Below are positions 34,942-43,148 of a stretch of DNA of 48,963 nt, in pieces. Every line of letters begins with the position of its first letter. Positions within the stretch are counted from its first letter, which is position 1. The DNA comes from Thermoplasmatales archaeon (GTDB lineage Archaea; Thermoplasmatota; Thermoplasmata; Thermoplasmatales; Thermoplasmataceae). Location of the stretch: NCBI GenBank assembly GCA_014874365.1, contig JACWAH010000014.1, forward strand, positions 1-48,963, in the 5' to 3' direction. A model generated the notes under the pieces. That model was not told the DNA's origin, searched no databases, and saw only the letters and a list, made by a program, of their open reading frames with translations. The translations under genes were made by a program, and so were the position numbers.

Positions 34942-35265
34942 CATTCAACATGGTTAAGTTCCTACCTTTGTGTGGGAATGAAAGCCATGATCAACATACA
35001 TACTGAAAGTCAAAAGCCCTCAAACTGGTCGTATCGACTGATTTGATACCCTGCTGGTTTGCTTTCGGGGTACAAATCAGGCTGGAGTATGATTGTTCCT
35101 TAAGACGCAACGCTGCAATCATCAATGGCCCTTAAAACTGGCAATTAGTGAAGGCGGAACAGTCCGGATCGCGAGAAATGAAACGAAAGAGAGGCAATAG
35201 TGAGTGCCTTCGATGCTTTGTTGAGGAGGGTATGCAAGTTAAGACTAGCGACCCGAGGCCCATCT
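34942..35265. other. Gene-free stretch with strong hairpins after tRNA-Tyr (possible structured RNA)
   Basis: No convincing coding frame was found in these 324 nt. A long hairpin pairs 35038-35051 with 35067-35080 over 13 bp with one bulged A and a loop of about 15 nt. A second pairs atgattg (35089-35095) with caatcat (35116-35122) around a 20-nt loop. A third, small one is aggca/tgcct (35192-35196 with 35205-35209). No T-run follows the first two, so they do not look like terminators. I could not match it to RNase P, SRP, H/ACA or C/D box RNA. Confidence 0.45.
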
Positions 35266-36000
35266 TTATTTTCGGACACTTACAGAAATGAATCCCGTAT
35301 GCCCTATAATCTGATTGTCAGGCCTTGTGTGACCCTTTCTTACAAGCAGGTCTCGTTTGATAATCTCTGTAGACTCAATGTGTATAAACCCATATTTTCC
35401 CAATTCAGTTACTGTATTTTCTACCTGGTTGAAATTAGGGCAGTAGGTGATAAGAGTACCACCACGGGTGATGCTTTTTGAAAGATTACCCAGCGCGTTC
35501 CAGGGATCTGGGATGTCCACGAAAGCAGCGTCGAAGCTTCCTTCAAGCGGAAAATTGCGAATATCTGCCTGGATAATTTCCCACTGTCTATCTTCAAAAA
35601 AGGGCTGAACGTTGGACCTAGCAAGACTTATGTTTTCAGCGCTCAAATCAAGGCTGGTCAATGATCCTTCTTTTATGATCCACAGTATTCCAGCTGAGAG
35701 TGCGCCAGTGCCAACCCCAGCTTCCAGCACCCTGGAATTGTATTTAATGCCAGATCTGAAAATCATGTATGCAAAGTCACTTGGATGTATGATCTGAGGT
35801 CCCCTCTTGAACAGTTGCGGGAAATAAGTGGGGTTGGGGAAAAGGACATCAAAATCCTCACCTTCAAACGAAAAATGATCTCCAGGCGTAAATATCCTGT
35901 TTTCAAGGAATGGTTTGGTTTTTCCGGAGATTGTAATTTCAGATTTAGTGGAGTCGTAAAAACCCGTCTTTTTATCTGATTTTATTAGATAGAGTGCCAT
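35266..36000 (-). CDS. trmI: tRNA (adenine-N1)-methyltransferase TrmI (m1A57/58)
   Basis: A 244-residue SAM-dependent methyltransferase. The N-terminal beta domain leads to the TrmI signature KRGPQIIHPSDFAYMI, then the SAM-binding motif VLEAGVGTGALSAGIL, SLDLSAENISLARSN, and DIPDPW, where TrmI enzymes have a conserved DxPDPW motif. Archaeal TrmI methylates A57 and A58 in the T-loop, a thermal-stability modification. It is the most upstream-coding gene of the block after the rhodanese (14-nt gap), so probably co-transcribed with it. Confidence 0.92.
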   Translation of the reverse strand: MALYLIKSDKKTGFYDSTKSEITISGKTKPFLENRIFTPGDHFSFEGEDFDVLFPNPTYFPQLFKRGPQIIHPSDFAYMIFRSGIKYNSRVLEAGVGTGALSAGILWIIKEGSLTSLDLSAENISLARSNVQPFFEDRQWEIIQADIRNFPLEGSFDAAFVDIPDPWNALGNLSKSITRGGTLITYCPNFNQVENTVTELGKYGFIHIESTEIIKRDLLVRKGHTRPDNQIIGHTGFISVSVRK

Positions 36001-36014
36001 TTGAAGCGCAGATC

Positions 36015-36365
36015 CTATTCTGAGTATTCCACATCAAGACCGGAGAGGTGCCATTTTACCATCCCACCTTCCACGTTCATTGTGTTCTTGATCCCCAGTT
36101 CATTGAGGTATGCGCAAGCATAATAACTTCTTTCGCCGCTATGACAGACAAGCGCAACGCCTCTCTTCGAAGACATCTCCTTTATTTTTTCCAGATGGTC
36201 CGGGATTTCCTGCATTGGAATGTTTATTGACCCCTTGATGTGGCCAAGGTCCCCAAAATATTCGAAAGGTTCCCTGACGTCTATGACTGCTAAATTCTCT
36301 CCATCCTCAACTTTCATAGCAAGTTCGTGCGGTTTGATTTCCTCAACCTTTCTTTGTAACTCCAT
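36015..36365 (-). CDS. Single-domain rhodanese-like sulfurtransferase
   Basis: A 116-residue rhodanese domain: the N-terminal VIDVREPFEYFGDLGHIKGSINIP, and the active-site loop VCHSGERSYYAC with the persulfide-forming Cys. The C-terminal part GGMVKWHLSGLDVE is the usual rhodanese ending. It can carry sulfane sulfur for transfer. It lies 56 nt downstream of thiI on the same strand, which has its own rhodanese domain, and upstream of trmI, a neighbourhood of tRNA modification genes. Confidence 0.9.
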   Translation of the reverse strand: MELQRKVEEIKPHELAMKVEDGENLAVIDVREPFEYFGDLGHIKGSINIPMQEIPDHLEKIKEMSSKRGVALVCHSGERSYYACAYLNELGIKNTMNVEGGMVKWHLSGLDVEYSE

Positions 36366-36421
36366 CTTCTACTTGGTATGCTTATCCGGTGACTATATTA
36401 AACAGTTATTCACGATTAAAG

Positions 36422-37858
36422 CTAATTTTTCTCAATGGATTTGATGTGTTCAGTGTCCGTATAGCTTGCCTTGAACCCTCTTTTGTTGAGCAGGCTTGCC
36501 CCCCTCGCACTTAATAGCCCTTTTGTGCAATAAAGAATAAACGTTTCATTCCTGTTCCTGCTCTCCACAAAAGCTGTGAGAGAATTGAGGTCCATGTTCA
36601 ATGCACCCGGATAATGCCATTTGTCATATTTTTCCTTAGTTCTCAAGTCAATGACTACAGCATCATTCGCAAATTCCATATTTTCACTTTCCTTCACCAA
36701 CGCATTCATTTCTTGCCCGACAGGCATGTCGCTATTCCTGTCAAATACAATACTCTCTGAAAGCATTTTTTCGAGTGTTTCATCCGGAACTGATTCATTG
36801 GATAGTTCGTCAATTGAAATTCTTGTAATTGGATTGGCAGCAAAAAGAGAACAGAATTCTCCAAGGTTCTTATTAGGGAGCAGGTCCTTTGCCTTTCCTT
36901 CTTCAACTATCTCCTCCTTATCTTTTCCGATGAGTGGTCTATATACCGGGTAACTAATGGAGAGTGAAAGGGCAAACAGGTTATCCGAAGTTTGAGATGA
37001 TACCTGTCCAAGGGATTCACCAGTTATTATTCCAATTGCCCCGATTTTTTTGGAAAGTTTCTCGGCGATTAGATATAAGGACTTCTTGAACGTGACATTG
37101 GGGTACTTCCATAACCCTCCTTCCTTTCCCATTTCAAGCAGCGGAGAACCGTCAATCACGTATAATCTCGAATTAAAACCGCTTCCCCACGTTGAAACCA
37201 GCCGGATGAATTGATCGACTGTGATCTCCGTATCATAAGGGTCCGCCAGGGAGACGAATGCAAAGTCCACCATCACACCGCGCTTCATCATATACCAAGC
37301 TGCAAGAGGGGAATCCATCCCGCCGGAGAGAAGTGAAACCATCCTCCCCTGAGAGCCAAGCGGGAGGCCACCCGGTCCTCTAATAATATCCGAGAAAAAG
37401 TACGCCTTCTGCCCCCTGATTTCAATTTGAACTTCCGATTCAGGTGCAGTAAGATTCACGCCATTTGAAATAGGCTTTAGTTTATCACCCAGTTTTATTT
37501 CAAGGTCAAGCGATCGGAATTCATGTGCTCCCTGCCTCCTTGCCCTGATTGCGAAGGTTTTTCCAGCTACAGAATGCTGGAAGAAAATGAAGGCTTTTTC
37601 AGTGAGGTCATCGAGATCGGTAAATTCAAACGATTCCACCCAGGAAGTGGATCTGAGCCCAAATACTGAAGAAATTATCTTTTCTGCCTTAGCCGTTCTC
37701 TGGCAGTCAATGAAAAGTCTGCCGTTTTCCCTGATGCTATTTCCTGTTATATCGTTGCTTGACAACGCAGCAAGCAGGTTTTTCAGGAGAAGTTTCTCCA
37801 TCATGGCCCTTGTTCTTTCACCCTTAAGGCCGATCTCAGAGTATCGAATGAGATACAC
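36422..37858 (-). CDS. thiI: ThiI tRNA 4-thiouridine sulfurtransferase with C-terminal rhodanese domain
   Basis: A 478-residue protein: ferredoxin-like and THUMP domains (about 1-165), then a PP-loop ATP-pyrophosphatase with SLLSGGMDSPLAAW, GIITGESLGQVSSQT and RPLIGKDKEEIV, then a rhodanese domain (about 385-478) with active-site Cys in LYCTKGLLSARG. It activates U8 of tRNA by adenylation and inserts sulfur. The rhodanese Cys supplies the persulfide, as in Escherichia coli ThiI. GTG start at 37858; the start MYLIRYSEIGLKG is typical. The upstream frame closes at a TAA within about 40 nt. Confidence 0.93.
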   Translation of the reverse strand: MYLIRYSEIGLKGERTRAMMEKLLLKNLLAALSSNDITGNSIRENGRLFIDCQRTAKAEKIISSVFGLRSTSWVESFEFTDLDDLTEKAFIFFQHSVAGKTFAIRARRQGAHEFRSLDLEIKLGDKLKPISNGVNLTAPESEVQIEIRGQKAYFFSDIIRGPGGLPLGSQGRMVSLLSGGMDSPLAAWYMMKRGVMVDFAFVSLADPYDTEITVDQFIRLVSTWGSGFNSRLYVIDGSPLLEMGKEGGLWKYPNVTFKKSLYLIAEKLSKKIGAIGIITGESLGQVSSQTSDNLFALSLSISYPVYRPLIGKDKEEIVEEGKAKDLLPNKNLGEFCSLFAANPITRISIDELSNESVPDETLEKMLSESIVFDRNSDMPVGQEMNALVKESENMEFANDAVVIDLRTKEKYDKWHYPGALNMDLNSLTAFVESRNRNETFILYCTKGLLSARGASLLNKRGFKASYTDTEHIKSIEKN

Positions 37859-38014
37859 ATTGATGTATGTGAACTGCGTAATTTACCTTAGCTGTTTGCA
37901 TTGCTAAAATAGAGATAATCCGCAAATTCCAAACACTATGTTCCGAGAGTACCGGGTTGTAGCATTTTTAGATGGTAAAGGATTATTATCCAAATGCAAT
38001 TCCGGCTTGATTTT

Positions 38015-38173
38015 ATGCAGGAACTGATATGCAATATAGAATTTGACCAGGACGGGGATACGTTCATAGCAAAACTCAGAACTGAAATAGGTGGTTTGCG
38101 AGAACTCAACGGTTCTTCCTTCGATAGTGTTCTCAACCAGGTAATGCTTGAACTCGAAGAAGAGTTCCTTTAA
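38015..38173 (+). CDS. 52-residue conserved-looking small protein
   Basis: ATG at 38015 to TAA at 38171-38173. The sequence begins MQELICNIEFDQDGDTFIAK, then LRELNGSSFDSVLNQVM and an acidic helix ELEEEFL. The pattern (three-stranded sheet then a helix) resembles small HicB-like or uncharacterised archaeal beta-beta-beta-alpha proteins. A TATA-like attattat at about 37982-37989 lies 25-30 nt upstream. An in-frame ATG at 37994 is an alternative. No function can be assigned. Confidence 0.6.
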   Translation: MQELICNIEFDQDGDTFIAKLRTEIGGLRELNGSSFDSVLNQVMLELEEEFL

Positions 38174-38186
38174 GGCTTGTTTATAA

Positions 38187-38501
38187 CTATTTTACTGAAT
38201 TGTACCTGACATCTCTCTCCTTGACCTCACCAATAAACCTCTTGCAGGTGTCAAGCTTCAGTCGATAGTTGACTTGCAGTCATAAGATCCCCATTTTTAA
38301 AAACTCCACAGATTCCAGTACCCGTATTTTATTCTCTGAGGATCGAGTCAGTATTGGGAAATCCCTGTCTGAAGTTACCATACAAGGACATGCAAAGATA
38401 ATTGAAAATATGTAATGAAAATCAACCGGAATTTTACGATAATCGAGCAAGAAAGCTCCGACCTTCAGCGAGGAGAGCATGTCAGAAACCAATTGTACCA
38501 C
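38187..38501 (-). pseudogene. Remnant of a PIN-domain (VapC-like) nuclease
   Basis: The minus-strand frame 38501-38280 encodes 73 residues. Its middle reads PVDFHYIFSIIFACPCMVTS followed by DRDFPIL and ends IRVLESVEFLKMG. This is how the C-terminal half of PIN domains runs: an acidic residue before a helix, then T-x-D-x-DF, then a closing strand and EFL. The N-terminal half with the first catalytic acid is missing; an in-frame TAA lies just upstream of the GTG start. After the TGA at 38280 the same frame stays open to TAG at 38187 with coding-like sequence (LDTCKRFIGEVKERD). A decayed gene is the best reading; a functional short protein is not excluded. Confidence 0.4.
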
Positions 38502-38535
38502 AAACAGTTAATTATCACAAGTTATACGATACAAG

Positions 38536-39576
38536 TTGATAATCCAGGTTCTATCCGTGGCAGCAATCTTGCTACTCGTTGTGCCCTCTGTTAGCGCTGC
38601 TGATGGAGATAACCAAATGGTAATGCAGCTGGATAGGTCTCCAGGACTGTCGTTCAATATTGCCCCTAATGTTTCAATCTCTCTGAAAGATGTTGGCCTG
38701 GGGTTTATAGGACCAGGTGGACAAATATATGGTGCAGGTTTTGCAAATTCAGACTGGGCAGTATCAAAAGTATCGACGAATCAGGTGACTTATAAGACAG
38801 ATTTGGACATGAAAGTTTTGAACAAGACACTTCTCGAGAATTTATCTCAATATTTACCTGTAAATCTATCAAACATCAGTTCGCTAGAAAATTTACTCCC
38901 AGGGTTAAGCAATATAGTTGGCTCCAACACTGTAAAGCCAATGGCCGATTCCATTGAAGTCATTGTATATATTAACGTGACCAGGATTTCAGCGGCGTCG
39001 AATAACAACGTTTCAATTTATCAAAACAATTCAAGCGTCATAAACTATACCAACGGGAATTTTTCCCTTATAGAGCTTAATTATTCATTTCAATTTCCAG
39101 AATTCTCGCCTCCTGGATTTCTCTTCATGATCCAGTATGTGCATGGGATATCCGACTACCAGTATGCGCATTTTGGAAAGGTATCCGTCAAGGCGACTTA
39201 TGAAAGAGCACTTCGCGACGGAATAAGACTTGATTTTGGCTCACATTCGAATTATTCCGCATATTACTGGTGGAACAACAGCTATCTTAACAACGGTGGA
39301 TCCACGGGCTATTACAACTTCAGTTATAATGTGGGATTTGGAAAGCAGTCCGTGGTATTCTTCTATAACCTCACCTCACAGACGCAGTCCGTAAATGAAG
39401 ATCCAGTGTTCATGGTTCCGGCTGTTTCCATAACCACGATCTCCCTTCCGCCAGCGATAGGCCATGCGGTAAGCTACCTTGCCAGGCATCTCTTCTTCAT
39501 TGGAATTGGGATGGCTGCTGCAGGAGTGTTTTTACTGGGTGGATACGGCGTTTATAGAAAAAGAAAGATACTCTAA
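38536..39576 (+). CDS. Secreted, C-terminally anchored surface protein
   Basis: A 346-residue protein with a signal peptide (MIIQVLSVAAILLLVVPSVSAA, likely cleaved after the SAA region), an extracellular domain rich in Asn, Ser and Tyr with many N-x-S/T sites, and a C-terminal helix (LFFIGIGMAAAGVFLLGGYGV) followed by YRKRKIL. It would be a substrate for the AglB glycosylation in this window. TTG start at 38536. The 3' end overlaps the convergent winged-helix gene by 4 nt. No family was recognised. Confidence 0.65.
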   Translation: MIIQVLSVAAILLLVVPSVSAADGDNQMVMQLDRSPGLSFNIAPNVSISLKDVGLGFIGPGGQIYGAGFANSDWAVSKVSTNQVTYKTDLDMKVLNKTLLENLSQYLPVNLSNISSLENLLPGLSNIVGSNTVKPMADSIEVIVYINVTRISAASNNNVSIYQNNSSVINYTNGNFSLIELNYSFQFPEFSPPGFLFMIQYVHGISDYQYAHFGKVSVKATYERALRDGIRLDFGSHSNYSAYYWWNNSYLNNGGSTGYYNFSYNVGFGKQSVVFFYNLTSQTQSVNEDPVFMVPAVSITTISLPPAIGHAVSYLARHLFFIGIGMAAAGVFLLGGYGVYRKRKIL

Positions 39577-40067
39577 TTTTTGTCAAGCAGATTGATAAGC
39601 GATGATGCCAGGCTATCCAGAAACTTCTCCCTGTTTTGCACTAGAAAATTTATGATTTGTTTGTAATCGGTGAATTCCACGGTAATCTTGTTTCCCTGGT
39701 CCTCACAGGAAACAATTGAGTCGGCAGTCATGCTTTCCAGGGTTTCCCTTCGCTTATCATCAGAATTCCATAAGAGAGTTAACTTCCCCTTGTTCCGAAT
39801 TAACTCCATAATTAGTATCCTGGAATTCCTGCTCCTCAGGTAGAATGCCAGATTCCTCTCGATAATGTTCCCGCTTACGTTTGAGAAATACCGTAATAAT
39901 CGGCCATCCCTTCTGGAAACTATGGTTTTATCCCTTTCCATTCTGTATAAGTGATATTCCAGCTGGCCAATGGCAAGACCAGACCTCCTCTGTAATTCCC
40001 TGAAGTGCAGGCCAGGATTCTTCTCGATGATATCGAGCAGGATCTCTCTGGAATTCCCCTTATCCAT
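39573..40067 (-). CDS. Winged-helix transcriptional regulator
   Basis: A 164-residue protein with an N-terminal winged helix (about 5-65): REILLDIIEKNPGLHFRELQ, recognition helix SGLAIGQLEYHLYRMERD, wing VSRRDGRLLRYF. A second, less clear helical unit follows (SRNSRILIMELIRNKGKLTL) and then a C-terminal beta/alpha part. It resembles archaeal ArsR/MarR-like regulators with two DNA-binding-like units. The start codon follows the stop of the membrane-protein gene with no gap, so the two are one transcriptional unit. Confidence 0.75.
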   Translation of the reverse strand: MDKGNSREILLDIIEKNPGLHFRELQRRSGLAIGQLEYHLYRMERDKTIVSRRDGRLLRYFSNVSGNIIERNLAFYLRSRNSRILIMELIRNKGKLTLLWNSDDKRRETLESMTADSIVSCEDQGNKITVEFTDYKQIINFLVQNREKFLDSLASSLINLLDKN

Positions 40068-40343
40068 CTAGTTGCTCAGCCCTGTCAATAAGTACAGATA
40101 GATAATCAGCATCGAAAAGAACATAAAAATTAAGATTGTATCGTAGTAAGGGAATGCAACAATACCTAACAGGGATAATGAAATGAGAATCGAGGTCAGA
40201 AACGAAATTATGAAAATTAGCAGAAGCGGTCTCAAGATCTTTATCCTGGATTTTCTGTAGGCCCTTGCTGCTATAATTATAAGAAGAAGTGAGAGCGCAA
40301 TTGTGAGGCCAGAAATTAAGTAATCGATATCCTCAGTGCCCAT
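40068..40343 (-). CDS. Small three-helix membrane protein paired with a regulator
   Basis: A 91-residue protein from ATG 40343 with three hydrophobic helices (LISGLTIALSLLLIIIAARA, LLLIFIISFLTSILISLSLL, TILIFMFFSMLIIYLYLL). The frame is open to a TTG at 40370, but a TATA box (atttatacaa on the plus strand, 40361-40370) is centred about 24 nt before the ATG at 40343, fixing the leaderless start there. It abuts the winged-helix regulator gene. It could sense a membrane signal or anchor the regulator, but this is inference. Confidence 0.65.
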   Translation of the reverse strand: MGTEDIDYLISGLTIALSLLLIIIAARAYRKSRIKILRPLLLIFIISFLTSILISLSLLGIVAFPYYDTILIFMFFSMLIIYLYLLTGLSN

Positions 40344-40472
40344 AGAATATGCCATCCAATATTTATACAAATAGCGGCTATAAATGTTTAGATCACAGTG
40401 TATGGCAACTCAAGCGTATTGGCAACCGCCAAATATAATATAGAGGAAGAGAAATTCCGATACAGTAATATA

Positions 40473-40958
40473 ATGTGTGAACGATGTAAAGTTGAGGCCA
40501 TTCTTTTTGGCTCCAACACTCCGCTTTCTCTTAGGGAAATTGCTTCTCTGCTGCATTTGACATCGCAGGAATGCTCAAAATACTTAAGGGGGCTCATCAA
40601 AGATTACAGCAGGCGGGAAACTTCCCTGGAGATTAGAAAAATTGGCAACAGGTACCGGATAGAACTCAAGAAAGAATTTGTTCAATATGTATACCCCGTC
40701 GCGGAAAAGGAATTTTCCCAATCCGATTTGAAAGCTTTGGGTTTAATTTTCAAGTCTGGGGGGCTATCGCGAACACAGATGAGAGAGAATTTCGGCGAAA
40801 GATACAACGAGATAATCACGAAGCTGAAGGACAGGAAACTTATTTCGGCAAAAAAGGTTGGAAGGGCAGAAGTTTTCAGAATAACCAGCAATTTCTTCAA
40901 GTATTTTGGCGTTAGGCCCGAGGATATTCCCATGGGACAGGAGGAATCGAAAGAATGA
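40473..40958 (+). CDS. scpB: ScpB-like chromosome segregation/condensation protein
   Basis: A 161-residue protein. KVEAILFGSNTPLSLREIAS at the start is the first ScpB winged helix, followed by IRKIGNRYRIELKKEFVQYV and a second winged helix (FSQSDLKALGLIFKSGGLSR to AEVFRITSNFFKYFG). ScpB partners ScpA (a kleisin) on SMC. I prefer the ATG at 40473 because ScpB proteins start just before this motif; a GTG at 40398 would add 25 residues. The ATG of purD overlaps its stop by 4 nt. ScpA is not in the window. Confidence 0.8.
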   Translation: MCERCKVEAILFGSNTPLSLREIASLLHLTSQECSKYLRGLIKDYSRRETSLEIRKIGNRYRIELKKEFVQYVYPVAEKEFSQSDLKALGLIFKSGGLSRTQMRENFGERYNEIITKLKDRKLISAKKVGRAEVFRITSNFFKYFGVRPEDIPMGQEESKE

Positions 40959-42259
40959 TCAAGGTCTTACTTGTGGGTGGAGGAGCCAGGGAAGATGCTA
41001 TTTGCAGGAAATTGGTTGAAGATGGAGCATCAATTTGTTCTGCTGCTTCAAACATGAACCCATCGATTTCCGCTTTATCAAGAGGTATCCTTGTCACGAA
41101 GGAAACCGATGAGAACTCGATTTTTGATTTTGCAGTAAGAAACGAGGTAGATCTTGCTTTTGTTAGCCCGGACTCAGCTCTGGACACGAATCTGGTGGAT
41201 CGTTTCATGGAAAGAGGGATCAGGGTAGCTTCCCCGGGACGCAGTGCAGCAAAGATAGAAACCTCAAAAGCGTTCATGCGTGACCTTGTTGACAAACATC
41301 AAATTCCTGGGCAGATTGACCACAGACTCTTTACCTCAGAAAATGGATTACTGGACTATTTCCAGGAGCTTGATGGATCATATGTAATAAAACCGATAGG
41401 CCTCACTGGAGGCAAGGGGGTAAAGGTTAAGGGGGACCATTTCAGGACAGACAGGGAGGGCCTGGAAATTGCATCCAAGATTCTGAGGTCTGATTCGAGC
41501 GTCTTGATCGAGAGAAAGGCAACCGGAGAGGAATTTTCACTTCAGGCTTTCTGTGATGGCTCACATCTTTCCTTCATGCCGGTAGCTCAGGATTACAAAA
41601 GAGCCTTTGAGAATGATGAGGGGCCAAATACCGGAGGGATGGGTTCAATAACGTCATATGACCACAGCCTGCCTTTCCTGAGCCCTGGCTGTGTGGAAAA
41701 AGCGAAAAGCATCCTCAAGCAGATAGCCGGAGCATTGCAAAAGGATGGACATGAATTCCATGGAATACTGTACGGCCAGTTCATGGATACCGGCTCCGAT
41801 ACTGTAATCATTGAGGTTAACGCCAGGTTTGCTGACCCAGAGGGTATAAACGCTATCTTCCTCATGGAAGGTTCTCTGCTGGAAACCCTGTTTGGAATTG
41901 CCGATGGATCATTGCAGAACCAGATGAAGTTCACCAATATGTCCACAGTTTTGAAGTACGTTGTACCTACCGGTTATGGCAGCTCACCAAAGGCTACTGA
42001 ACTGCATGTGGATTATGCTAAGTTCCCTGGAAATCCAAGAGTTTATTACGCCTCTGTAAACGGTTCTCTTTCAAATGTAAAGACCACAAGTTCGCGGGCA
42101 CTGGCAGTTATAGCAATGTCTGCAAAAATTTGGGATGCATCAGAGAAAGCTGAAAGTTCACTCTCCGCCATCAAAGGAGATTATTCCCACAGGAGGGATA
42201 TTGGAACGAAGGAATCTATAGAGAGAAAGACCAAATTTATGGAGACTTTGAGGAGTTGA
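40955..42259 (+). CDS. purD: Phosphoribosylamine-glycine ligase
   Basis: A 434-residue ATP-grasp enzyme. The N-terminal domain starts MIKVLLVGGGAREDAICRKL. The grasp region contains SYVIKPIGLTGGKGVKV, the signature NDEGPNTGGMGS, and the catalytic metal site IIEVNARFADPEG. It joins glycine to phosphoribosylamine in purine synthesis. The gene starts within the scpB stop (ATGA). Its 3' end overlaps the convergent EF-Tu-like gene by 23 nt. Confidence 0.95.
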   Translation: MIKVLLVGGGAREDAICRKLVEDGASICSAASNMNPSISALSRGILVTKETDENSIFDFAVRNEVDLAFVSPDSALDTNLVDRFMERGIRVASPGRSAAKIETSKAFMRDLVDKHQIPGQIDHRLFTSENGLLDYFQELDGSYVIKPIGLTGGKGVKVKGDHFRTDREGLEIASKILRSDSSVLIERKATGEEFSLQAFCDGSHLSFMPVAQDYKRAFENDEGPNTGGMGSITSYDHSLPFLSPGCVEKAKSILKQIAGALQKDGHEFHGILYGQFMDTGSDTVIIEVNARFADPEGINAIFLMEGSLLETLFGIADGSLQNQMKFTNMSTVLKYVVPTGYGSSPKATELHVDYAKFPGNPRVYYASVNGSLSNVKTTSSRALAVIAMSAKIWDASEKAESSLSAIKGDYSHRRDIGTKESIERKTKFMETLRS

Positions 42260-43148
42260 AGCTCGCAATAATTCTCGGTGTTAATGACTGTGAGCAAATC
42301 ACGCCTTTCCCATCTAACATATATATGGGTGAATCCAGGGAAATGTCGCCTTTTTCCATGGTTCCCCTCTGATATCTCATAGTCGACGCAAAGAAGACCT
42401 CACCCTGGTCCGGGGGTGGATTCTTTTGAGCAGGATGTTTGGCAATAGAGCCCTTAAGCAATTTTTCCGAGTCGATCTCAGTGTCACTTAGAACCATTCC
42501 TCTCTCCAATTCATCAGTGTCAATCCCCTTGAGTGAAAGGCCAACTCTCGTTCCCTCTTCCGCCTCAGGGACATCCTCATCCTGTACCTGTATTGACCTG
42601 ACCTGTATACTTTTCTTAGCCAGTGAAAGGAAAAGATCCTGATGTTTTTCCACTTTCCCTGAAGTCACGAAACCCAAAGCAACAGTCCCCACGCTCCTGA
42701 CTGTGAAAAAGTGATCAATCAATATTTTTGTTCCCCTGCCTTGAGTTCTGTGATCAAATCTTCCGGCCTTTTCAACTACGCTCGCCCCATTATCGGTTAA
42801 TACTGGATAATTTTTCAGGGAGGTGTTTGATAAAATCGACTTAATTCTATCAGCGTTTTCCTCTGAGGTGTAGACCAGCCCTGTGGATATTCCGGACAGG
42901 TCCAGGGCCATTATGACCTCGCCAAGGTTCTTGTCAATAGTTTCAACCTGTAGTATTGCAGCATCCACCGGAGCAATGCAGTCCGTAAGCGACGATAGCT
43001 TATCGGGAAACAGCGAAGGGTTGAGAATGGTGAAAACGTAATCATCAGTTTTTCTCGAGTAAAGCGTAATGTCGCTCTGCGTGCCTTTCTTGCCAATCTC
43101 TCTTATGAAATCCTGGCTACCATAATAAAACAAATTCAAATTTTTCAT
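42237..43148 (-). CDS. EF-Tu/SelB-like protein with a degenerate G domain
   Basis: A 303-residue protein. The C-terminal ~170 residues fit EF-Tu domain 2 and the start of domain 3 (FFTVRSVGTVALGFVTSGKV, SIQVQDEDVPEAEEGTRVGL, LERGMVLSD). The first ~120 residues hold the place of the GTPase domain (APVDAAILQVETIDKNLGEV resembles the G-domain core) but lack the P-loop GxxxxGKS/T, DxxG and NKxD motifs, so GTP binding is unlikely. Similar proteins occur in other archaea without a settled role. The ATG overlaps the hemH stop by 4 nt, so it is translationally linked to haem genes. Confidence 0.72.
   Translation of the reverse strand: MKNLNLFYYGSQDFIREIGKKGTQSDITLYSRKTDDYVFTILNPSLFPDKLSSLTDCIAPVDAAILQVETIDKNLGEVIMALDLSGISTGLVYTSEENADRIKSILSNTSLKNYPVLTDNGASVVEKAGRFDHRTQGRGTKILIDHFFTVRSVGTVALGFVTSGKVEKHQDLFLSLAKKSIQVRSIQVQDEDVPEAEEGTRVGLSLKGIDTDELERGMVLSDTEIDSEKLLKGSIAKHPAQKNPPPDQGEVFFASTMRYQRGTMEKGDISLDSPIYMLDGKGVICSQSLTPRIIASFNSSKSP

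Noticed and set aside
42237-43148. Selenocysteine elongation factor SelB
   Set aside because: The GTPase motifs and SelB domain 4 are missing, and no selenocysteine gene or UGA-containing selenoprotein was seen.
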